Assembly: GCA_017521065.1 (NCBI GenBank) | Contig: JAFXEA010000251.1 | Location: forward strand, 1 to 5,661 | Direction: 5' to 3' | Origin: Kiritimatiellia bacterium | GTDB taxonomy: Bacteria > Verrucomicrobiota > Kiritimatiellia > RFP12 > UBA1067 | Length of the DNA: 5,661 bases | Shown here: one piece after another, positions 1 to 5,661 of the stretch | Position numbering within the stretch: the first letter of the stretch is position 1 | Layout of the letters: every line of letters starts with the position of its first letter | Translations under genes and position numbers: made by a program | Notes under the pieces: model-generated | What the model saw: the letters and a program-made list of their open reading frames with translations, nothing else | The model's database searches: none | Told to the model about the DNA's origin: nothing

Positions 1-2981
1 ACGCCGCCATCAGACGACGCAACTGGAGCACCGCCGCCGGGATGGGGTTCGTTCACATATGATATCGTGCCACGCTTGACAAGAGCAAGACCGTCCCATG
101 TAAAGCTTTCCGTAACCTTCCCCTTCGTTACAGTTGCAAGCTGTCCATCCACGTGGTAGCCGTATGTGATACGGTTCTTTCCTTCAGTCATGGACATTAC
201 CTTGTCGAGATATCCGTAACGGTAGGATTTTGTTCCTTCCTTTACCATTCGCCCTGCGGCATCATAGGCGTATTTCGTGACCTTTCCGTCTGGCGCGGTT
301 GAAGTAACGAGCTGGTTAGCCTTGTCGTATGTGTATGAGGTCTTCTTTCCGTTAACGGTCTTTTCGAGTATGTTGCCTGCCGGATCGTATGCATATTGCT
401 CAATCTCTTTTCCGTCCGCATCCGTCACGGCAAGAAGCTGTCCCTTCAGGTCGTACCGGTAATGCTGAATGACTCCGTTTGCGAGCCGAGCCGTTATCTT
501 ACCATCAACACCATACCAGTATTTGAGCTCGGCCAGCGCAGTATCACCGCTTAGCAAGGTCTTTGACTGAAGCCGTCCATATTTCGTATAACCAAAGAGA
601 ACAGTTTTCCCGTCGATGACCTGCTTTTCGACGCGTCCATTTCTTCCATACTCATATTTGACGGATTTTCCGTCTGATGAAATCTCGACAAGTCGTCCGC
701 AACGGTCATATCGACGAACCTCTTCGGAGAATGGTTCGCCCTTATTGTCCTTCATTGTGCGTTTCGTACGCTGACCATACGCATCATAGGCATAGGTGGT
801 GACAACACCGTCTTCGCTTTTTTCGGCGAGCCGTCCGAAATAGTCGTAGGAATACGTTTCCGATTTCTTGCCGCGTGTGTGCTTCGCGATTCTGCCTCTT
901 GCATCATAGGCAAATGTCTCGACCTCGTCTTTTCCGTATGTGATCTTGGTCACGCGATCATGCTGGTCGTATTCGCGCTTTATCGTGCGTTCTTTCTTAC
1001 CGTTATGTGACGACACTACTGATTTCAAAAGACCATACTGATCCTTCACATAGTCGGTAAGCTGGTTTGCCGCCGTCGTGCGGGTGGCGAGACCAAACGC
1101 ATCCCATCCAAACTTGATCTCATTGCGATTCTCGTCAAGGACGGACTCAAGTCTTCCGATACCATCATAAGAATAAGCGACCTCTGTGGCATCCGGGAAA
1201 ATCTCCTTTACTATGCGCCCGAATCCGTCGCGTTCAAACCTCTTAGTCCTGCCAGACTGATCTGTATAGGATATCGGGCGTCCTGCGCCATCGTAGGATA
1301 CGGAAACCGACTGCAATAATTCCTTCCCGGCCTTGCGGACAATCCGTGCCACCTGCCCCGCAAGCGTATAGTCGCAGGATGTTACCACCCCGTCAGCATC
1401 GGTGACGCGCACCGGACGGTTCCAGCTGTCGTATTCCATCTGCGTAATGCGCCCAAACACATCGGTCACCTTTTCCGGGCGACCATGCTTCGTGTATGTT
1501 ACCTTGTATTCCCTCCGTCCATCGGAGAATCTTACCGGACGGTTCTCGCGGTTGTATGTCGCCGTAGCTGTACGGACAACTTTCCCGTTCGCATCAAGTT
1601 CCGACACCGACACCGGATTGCCAGCCTTGTCGCACACATACGATCTGACAGGTTCAATAATTGAGCTGCCAGCTATACGTCTCGTCTGGCGGGAGATATT
1701 GGCGTTCGCATCCCACTCGAAATTAATGTCATTTCCGAGTCTGTCGCGGACACGAATCGGACGGCCGGTGGACTTGTCATATCTGAAGTCGACAACATCC
1801 CTCCCCCTACCATCGACAACCTTGCGTACCTTTCCAAGATACGCCACATCATAGCGCATGAAATAGTAGACTGTGTACTTCTTCCCTGAAAATTCGGTGA
1901 TGCCGAACACGCCGGTATTACTGTTGAACGAATACTGTGCCTTGCGTCCAACCTTGTCTTCAAGGGTCACATTGCCGGCCTTGTCTCCGTACGAATATAC
2001 GAACGAACCGTCAGATACTATGCGCCCGGAAATCTTTCCCGTATGTTTCTCCTTGTTGCGCCTGTCGGCGGAGCGGATATTCTGTTTTCTTTCTGCAAGG
2101 GTTTCCGTCTGGACGGTCAGTTTTTCGGTAAAATCGCCTCGCCTTATTTCAGATAGATGGTTGCCGGAATATCCGTATGTTTCCGGATACATGTCGGCGG
2201 TCTTCATTGAGACAAGCCTCGGACGCACAGCGGAGACTATCTGTCCATCAAGTGTTTTCGGAAGCATGGCAAGTTTCCCGCGTTCATAGTCCAGATGCGT
2301 TGCCACGCCATTCACCGAAACGGACTCGGCCAGTCCGTCGGCATTGTATCCAATCGTTACAAACGCGCGGGCACCCTGCGATATCGATACGAGGCGGTTT
2401 GCCTTGTCGTATGCAAAATCAAGCGAACGGCCAGACGGCGCTTCAATGCTTGCAAGACAACCATTCCTGTAGGTGAATCTCCAACCTTTGAGAGTTTTCT
2501 TTCCTGAAAAAGTCCAGTCGCCGGAAATTTCTGGACGCTTCGCCGAGGTATCCGCCTCCCAGTCGGAATAGGGAGAATAGTATCCCTTACCCTTTTTTGC
2601 CTCTTCGTGAAGTGCAATCTTAACGGCGTCTTTCGGCAGCTTTTCCTTCTTCGGACGGAACTTCATCTTCTCGCCCCAGGGAGTCGTCCACAGAACCCCG
2701 TCCTTGTCCCATGCCGCAGAGGACTCAAGCTGCGGGGATCTCCAGGCAAAACCGAAGATGCCGGTCCTTTCAGAAAATGATTCATACGCAACTTCAACAG
2801 GATAAGACAACTCCGGCGTAAAGTTCGCCGCTCCAAGAGATCGAGAAATGCGGAAGCCGTCCTCGGTTAGCGACGCCCGCCCAGCTTGTAGAGGGCTGGA
2901 CTTGAATGACAAGCCTCCAGCCAATGACGCATGGCATATAGCAATGGCAATTGTCGCCGAAGCGGCAGATTTCAGATTCAT
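1..2981 (-). CDS. Secreted RHS/YD-repeat protein, C-terminus cut by the window edge
   Basis: Read on the minus strand from ATG at 2981, the frame stays open for 993 codons and leaves the window without a stop, so the gene is 3'-partial. The start is supported by an AGGAGG site five bases upstream and by an immediate signal peptide (residues 1-21, likely cleavage after S-L-A). Residues about 56-110 resemble the usual RHS entry segment: a Y-x-S-x-S motif, then G-I-F-G-F-A-W, then a D-G and a W-G-E-K-M-K-F turn. From about residue 168 many YD-type repeats follow (for example YDKANRL, YDGIGRL, YDARGRI, YDYFGRL, YDPAGN, YDAAGRM), separated by D-G-K turns. At 960-978 the segment TWDGLALVKRGTISYVNEP resembles the run-up to the conserved RHS core. 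RHS repeats are known to form a hollow beta-shell that often encloses a C-terminal toxin. Whether this one carries a toxin, an adhesin tip or neither cannot be seen. RHS identity is confident; the role is unknown. Confidence 0.9.
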   Translation of the reverse strand, partial: MNLKSAASATIAIAICHASLAGGLSFKSSPLQAGRASLTEDGFRISRSLGAANFTPELSYPVEVAYESFSERTGIFGFAWRSPQLESSAAWDKDGVLWTTPWGEKMKFRPKKEKLPKDAVKIALHEEAKKGKGYYSPYSDWEADTSAKRPEISGDWTFSGKKTLKGWRFTYRNGCLASIEAPSGRSLDFAYDKANRLVSISQGARAFVTIGYNADGLAESVSVNGVATHLDYERGKLAMLPKTLDGQIVSAVRPRLVSMKTADMYPETYGYSGNHLSEIRRGDFTEKLTVQTETLAERKQNIRSADRRNKEKHTGKISGRIVSDGSFVYSYGDKAGNVTLEDKVGRKAQYSFNSNTGVFGITEFSGKKYTVYYFMRYDVAYLGKVRKVVDGRGRDVVDFRYDKSTGRPIRVRDRLGNDINFEWDANANISRQTRRIAGSSIIEPVRSYVCDKAGNPVSVSELDANGKVVRTATATYNRENRPVRFSDGRREYKVTYTKHGRPEKVTDVFGRITQMEYDSWNRPVRVTDADGVVTSCDYTLAGQVARIVRKAGKELLQSVSVSYDGAGRPISYTDQSGRTKRFERDGFGRIVKEIFPDATEVAYSYDGIGRLESVLDENRNEIKFGWDAFGLATRTTAANQLTDYVKDQYGLLKSVVSSHNGKKERTIKREYDQHDRVTKITYGKDEVETFAYDARGRIAKHTRGKKSETYSYDYFGRLAEKSEDGVVTTYAYDAYGQRTKRTMKDNKGEPFSEEVRRYDRCGRLVEISSDGKSVKYEYGRNGRVEKQVIDGKTVLFGYTKYGRLQSKTLLSGDTALAELKYWYGVDGKITARLANGVIQHYRYDLKGQLLAVTDADGKEIEQYAYDPAGNILEKTVNGKKTSYTYDKANQLVTSTAPDGKVTKYAYDAAGRMVKEGTKSYRYGYLDKVMSMTEGKNRITYGYHVDGQLATVTKGKVTESFTWDGLALVKRGTISYVNEPHPGGGAPVASSDGG
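99..2480 (-). repeat. RHS/YD repeat array within the RHS protein
   Basis: Residues about 168-961 of the RHS protein hold YD-type repeats of roughly 20 residues, with the pattern Y-D-x-x-G-R/N-L/I/P followed by a strand and a D/N-G-K turn. They are sparse and degenerate at first (168-232 and 326-475) and become dense and regular from about residue 476. At DNA level the copies are diverged, but short identical pieces persist: the 11-mer GCATCATAGGC (plus strand) recurs at 259-269, 781-791 and 901-911, each encoding part of A-Y-D-A. The frame is intact throughout. Confidence 0.85.
2007..2285 (-). other. Repeat-poor insertion in the RHS protein with a highly charged segment
   Basis: Residues about 233-325 lie between an early YD block and the main array and hold only one degenerate Y-x-Y-S-G-N-H-L-S-E unit. 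Residues 296-319 (nucleotides 2025-2096) are very rich in Lys, Arg and Glu, with sub-motifs AERKQN, ADRRNKEKH and TGKISG, and look like a flexible or helical linker. The reading frame is continuous, so this is not decay. Its function is not recognisable from sequence. Confidence 0.5.
2919..2981 (-). other. Predicted Sec signal peptide of the RHS protein
   Basis: The first 21 residues have one lysine at position 4, then a mostly hydrophobic and small-residue stretch (SAASATIAIAICHASLA) and an S-L-A cleavage signal before two glycines. A cysteine lies at position 16, but the residue before it is isoleucine, so a lipoprotein lipobox is unlikely. This suggests export through the Sec route. The hydrophobic core is short and holds a histidine, so the call is moderate. 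Confidence 0.6.
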
Positions 2982-2986
2982 CTCAA

Positions 2987-2992
2987 CCTCCT
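2987..2992 (-). promoter_or_regulatory. Ribosome binding site of the RHS gene
   Basis: The minus strand reads AAGGAGG, then TTGAG, then ATG. This is a near-perfect Shine-Dalgarno sequence with five bases between AGGAGG and the start codon. It fixes the ATG at 2981 as the start of the RHS gene and agrees with the signal peptide that begins there. Confidence 0.9.
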
Positions 2993-2995
2993 TGC

Positions 2996-3009
2996 GTTGC
3001 AAATGCAAC
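2996..3009 (-). promoter_or_regulatory. Small perfect inverted repeat directly upstream of the RHS ribosome binding site
   Basis: GTTGC and GCAAC flank a four-base loop (ATTT on the minus strand), ending only three bases before the AGGAGG site. The pairing can be extended to six base pairs with a two-base spacer. In RNA it could form a small hairpin next to the ribosome binding site; in DNA it could be a half-site pair for a regulator. It is short enough to be chance, so the regulatory reading is tentative. Confidence 0.3.
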
Positions 3010-3070
3010 TTTTAATTCAGTCAAACGAACTACACCTTCACCTAACGCAAACAACGATATCAAACCTCCA

Positions 3071-3099
3071 ATTAAAAAGCAAGCATTTTTTGCAATCAA
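3071..3099 (-). promoter_or_regulatory. Putative sigma70-type promoter for the RHS gene
   Basis: On the minus strand TTGATT (3099-3094) is followed after exactly 17 bases by TTTAAT (3076-3071), close to TTGACA/TATAAT with ideal spacing. Transcription would start near 3064 and give a 5' untranslated leader of about 80 bases. The region is much more AT-rich than both genes, which supports a promoter but also raises the chance of random matches. It would let the RHS gene be expressed apart from the hydrolase. Confidence 0.5.
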
Positions 3100-3116
3100 A
3101 AAAAGATTCCCAAATC
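3098..3116 (-). terminator. Weak terminator-like hairpin after the hydrolase gene
   Basis: Twenty-one bases after the hydrolase stop, the minus strand reads GATT-TGGG-AATC followed at once by seven T. The layout matches an intrinsic terminator, but the stem is only four A/T-rich base pairs, so it would be inefficient at best. The T tract runs into the putative -35 box of the RHS promoter. Low confidence. Confidence 0.25.
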
Positions 3117-3137
3117 GTGTTTAATGAGAAGTGGAGT

Positions 3138-5661
3138 TTATTGGAACTGGAACAGGCATGTTCCCTTCGCGCCTGGATCAACTGTGAATGAATCCGTGTC
3201 GTGCGCGATAATCCCGCCGTCCGTCAAATCTGTGATTCGTTTCACCTTACGGGGCAGCTTCACACGTACCGGACCGGACTCCTTCAGGTGGACCATCCCA
3301 AAGTTATCGCTTGCATACACCACTGCCGGACGGTCGGTGTAGAGATGAACCCCCGCCGCCGCCGCGATAGCCCTGAACGCCGACACGTTCAGTATGCCCG
3401 CGCCCCAGAAGACCGATGTATGCCCCGGAAACCTTTTCACGGCGGCGGCCGGTGCGCCCCCCTCCTCATATCGCGCAAGAATCGTCACGCCCGGCTGATC
3501 CTTCACCGTAAATCTCGCCTCGAAAACCTGAGGAGGAATCGGCTTGGGGTTGGCATAATCAACCTTGTATGAGAAGCCTCCGTAAAGAGGCGTGTTTGAC
3601 CACCCGAGCCGTTCTTCAACGGCATCACATCCGAAGAAGTCCTTGAATGCCGCCTTGTCCGGCTTCATTACAAGGGTATGCGACGCGTTTTCCTTCTCCA
3701 GCGTGAATCCGCAGACATCCGTATTTCCATCAGAAATGTTGAGATGTGTTCCTTCCGCCCGGAACACCCCAGGTGCATACATCCATACCAGAGTACGTCC
3801 GTTTCGCTCGAACTTCTCACGTATCGCCCGCCTCTGCTCGACGGTTAACGCCAACTGCGCCGGAAAAACCACTACCTTGTACCGGTCAAGTTCGTTAGAT
3901 TCCAACAAATCATCGAGCAGCCACAGGTCATACGGCGCACCAAGACGATGCCATTCCAGATTGCGGTTGAACGACACATGCTGCGCGGCCGTTATCGGAG
4001 ACCGGCTGTAGTTGTATTCGATTCCGGCCGAAAGACTCAACGGATCAAGGACGACCGCCACCTGCGCCGCAGACCGCCGCGGGAAATGTGCGCTCATGCG
4101 CATCCACTTGTCGTAATTGGGAACGTCCGCCATGATCTTCGGATCTTCCCACCAGCGCTGGAATGTCCATTGATACGGAACAATCCCAGTTGTCATGTAC
4201 TTGCCCAGTTCGCGGCGATAGACGGCAACCGACTCTTCTGACGAATCCGTCTCTCCAAACCGCTGCCGTTCCGGCGTGAAGAGGTGGCTGCGGACATCGG
4301 ATTGGAACAGGAAAACCTTGTTGTGGTGCATGAGCGACGCCACCGGGGCGTTTACGACAATATCGTCTCCAGCTCCTCTGTTCATGTAGCCCGGAGCGGG
4401 ACCGAACGAGTCTAACCAACGGCTCTTAAGAATGGGCATCATCTCGCGGTGGTGGTAACGCCCCGAAAGGTATCCAAGCTGACTGCATGTGAAGATGCGC
4501 CCGTCTGTAAACTCCTTGGCCGCACGGCACTGGCGGTCCACTCTGTGCATGATCGCAAACGACTCACAGCGGGCATAGTCTATGACGTTGCGCTGACGCA
4601 GCGGATCGAGGAATCCGCCGCCAAGTCGCGGAACACGCTGCAGCATCGTGGGTGCCTGCGCATGAGCAAACGAAAAACCCTCCCGTCCCCATGCCTCCGC
4701 AAACGCAAGGACATCCCCCTTGTACTCCTTCAGAAGCCACTTTCTGAAGAAGTTTGCCATAGCCGGGCTGAAATCGTGCGGCGATAGATAGCGTGTGCCG
4801 TCCAAATGTCCGTAGTTGTTCTCCGCAAAAATCCCGAACCCCGGCATGAACCCGACAATCTGCGAGGCGTACGGCTGAGAAAGTATCCGAGCCAAAAAAT
4901 CCTTCACACTTTTCTCGCAGTACCGGCTCCATATTTCAGATCCGTACGAATAGCCGGGTGTGTCGTACTTGAAACCCTGATCGACGTCTTCCACGCGTGC
5001 GAGTTCGTCCGGATAGGCTTTGGCAAAGGTAAGCGACGGATACTGCTGGAACCATACGAAGATGCGCGTATCCGTCTTCGTATCAAGTATGAAGCGGATC
5101 TGGTAATCGACGAGCTTGAAGAATTCCTCCGGATTGTGCGGCCCTCTGAAACTCGGCGGCGCGGCATCGTCACAGGTCATCGTGGCGCCCACCACACAGA
5201 TGGGGAAATTCCCCTTCTTTATGATCTCCCGGTGGTAATCGAGGCTCTTTTGGTTGGATTTTAGACGCGGGCGGCACGTGTAGAGACTGTTCACTACCGG
5301 CTGCCCGTCTATAAACCAGGTGGGGACTCCCTGAAACGGCTTCACTTCCGACTTGGGCAGGGCAAGCGGAACACGCGGTACGTCCGCGATTATCGGCGCC
5401 GGTGCCGGCTTTTTGGCCGTCTCATACGATACGCGTCCAAGATACGCGGAATCTATGTCAGCGCCATCTTCCGTCTCAATCTTGAACGATGCTGCGGCCG
5501 CTTCCTTCGGCGGCAGAATTCGGAACTCGTGTCCCCGCCAAGCAGAACCACCTTTGAACCGCAGGCGCTTCGATCCGCAATCACGGCCGTTTTTATCACG
5601 AAATGCGAAATTAACGGCAACAATGCCACGGCGCACCGCCAGATATCCGTTAAGCGCTTCG
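3138..5661 (-). CDS. GH42-like glycoside hydrolase (beta-galactosidase-type), N-terminus cut by the window edge
   Basis: The minus-strand frame is open from the right edge to TAA at 3138-3140 (840 codons plus stop). The first possible start inside the window is a GTG at 5636, but the frame continues upstream (E-A-L-N-G-Y-L-A before it) with no ribosome binding site, so the real start is outside. Residues are numbered from that GTG. About 1-75 is a beta-rich region, probably an accessory beta-sandwich, followed by a Pro/Ala-rich linker (76-104). About 104-500 resembles a GH42-type TIM barrel: IFVWFQQYP (192-200), GFGIFAENNYGH (266-277; E272 is the best acid/base candidate), and SPAMANFFRKWLLKEY with AEAWG (290-316). 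About 520-768 resembles the GH42 trimerisation domain (VAVVLDPLSL, LGAPYDLWLLDDLL, TLVWMYAPGVF). About 769-832 is a C-terminal beta-domain. GH42 enzymes cleave beta-galactosides by a retaining mechanism, but relatives act on other beta-linked sugars, so the substrate is open. Q445 replaces an acidic residue expected from relatives. Confidence 0.75.
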   Translation of the reverse strand, partial: EALNGYLAVRRGIVAVNFAFRDKNGRDCGSKRLRFKGGSAWRGHEFRILPPKEAAAASFKIETEDGADIDSAYLGRVSYETAKKPAPAPIIADVPRVPLALPKSEVKPFQGVPTWFIDGQPVVNSLYTCRPRLKSNQKSLDYHREIIKKGNFPICVVGATMTCDDAAPPSFRGPHNPEEFFKLVDYQIRFILDTKTDTRIFVWFQQYPSLTFAKAYPDELARVEDVDQGFKYDTPGYSYGSEIWSRYCEKSVKDFLARILSQPYASQIVGFMPGFGIFAENNYGHLDGTRYLSPHDFSPAMANFFRKWLLKEYKGDVLAFAEAWGREGFSFAHAQAPTMLQRVPRLGGGFLDPLRQRNVIDYARCESFAIMHRVDRQCRAAKEFTDGRIFTCSQLGYLSGRYHHREMMPILKSRWLDSFGPAPGYMNRGAGDDIVVNAPVASLMHHNKVFLFQSDVRSHLFTPERQRFGETDSSEESVAVYRRELGKYMTTGIVPYQWTFQRWWEDPKIMADVPNYDKWMRMSAHFPRRSAAQVAVVLDPLSLSAGIEYNYSRSPITAAQHVSFNRNLEWHRLGAPYDLWLLDDLLESNELDRYKVVVFPAQLALTVEQRRAIREKFERNGRTLVWMYAPGVFRAEGTHLNISDGNTDVCGFTLEKENASHTLVMKPDKAAFKDFFGCDAVEERLGWSNTPLYGGFSYKVDYANPKPIPPQVFEARFTVKDQPGVTILARYEEGGAPAAAVKRFPGHTSVFWGAGILNVSAFRAIAAAAGVHLYTDRPAVVYASDNFGMVHLKESGPVRVKLPRKVKRITDLTDGGIIAHDTDSFTVDPGAKGTCLFQFQ

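Noticed and set aside
1673..1963. Minus-strand open frame in another register inside the RHS gene (likewise 2357-2617)
   Set aside because: Both are out of phase with the intact 993-codon RHS frame and show no recognisable features; there is no frameshift to explain.
1402..2289. Two long plus-strand open frames (1402-1854 and 1873-2289)
   Set aside because: They lie antisense to the RHS repeats, have no convincing ribosome binding sites, and their proteins are Ser/Arg/Pro/Leu-rich strings that mirror the repeat codons. The minus-strand frame explains the region fully.
2931..2936. Lipoprotein cysteine at residue 16 of the RHS signal peptide
   Set aside because: The residue before the cysteine is isoleucine, which does not fit a lipobox; cleavage after S-L-A fits better.
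2931..3342. Small plus-strand open frames across the intergenic gap
   Set aside because: They overlap the start of the RHS gene or the end of the hydrolase gene on the other strand, lack ribosome binding sites and have no recognisable product.
3592..5264. Plus-strand open frames antisense to the hydrolase (3592-4011, 4449-4787, 4806-5264)
   Set aside because: The proteins look like composition shadows without domains, and the minus-strand frame is continuous with clear hydrolase motifs.
5634..5636. GTG at 5636 as the start of the hydrolase
   Set aside because: The frame stays open to the edge with protein-like sequence upstream, there is no Shine-Dalgarno site before the GTG, and the beta-rich domain appears to begin earlier.

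Overview
The window holds two large genes on the minus strand, both cut by the window edges, and one AT-rich intergenic gap of 157 bases between them. No tRNA, rRNA, transposase, integrase or CRISPR array was seen on either strand. The gene content suggests a member of the PVC group (Lentisphaerota, Kiritimatiellota or another Verrucomicrobiota lineage, possibly from a gut). The reasons are the style of the GH42-like hydrolase, a secreted RHS/YD protein with a 'WDGLAL...YVNEP' segment at the end of its repeats, a strong AGGAGG ribosome binding site, and moderate G+C. This placement rests on remembered relatives and is an inference.

Layout in the direction of transcription (right to left). From 5661 to 3138 runs a glycoside hydrolase of the GH42-like type. 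It has an N-terminal beta-rich region, a TIM-barrel-like catalytic region, a domain resembling the GH42 trimerisation domain, and a short C-terminal beta-domain. Its true start lies beyond the right edge. The gap at 2982-3137 holds a weak terminator-like hairpin, a plausible sigma70-type promoter, a small inverted repeat and a Shine-Dalgarno site. From 2981 to the left edge runs an uninterrupted 993-codon stretch of an RHS/YD-repeat protein with a signal peptide. It exits the window close to where the conserved RHS core should start, so the variable C-terminal tip cannot be seen.

The two genes share a strand, but nothing in the sequence ties their functions together. The hydrolase probably acts on beta-linked glycans such as beta-galactosides or related sugars. 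The RHS protein is probably a large exported shell-like or surface protein. The internal promoter suggests they can be transcribed separately. The points most worth a second look are the glutamine where relatives appear to carry an acidic residue near the hydrolase active site, and the unseen tip of the RHS protein.
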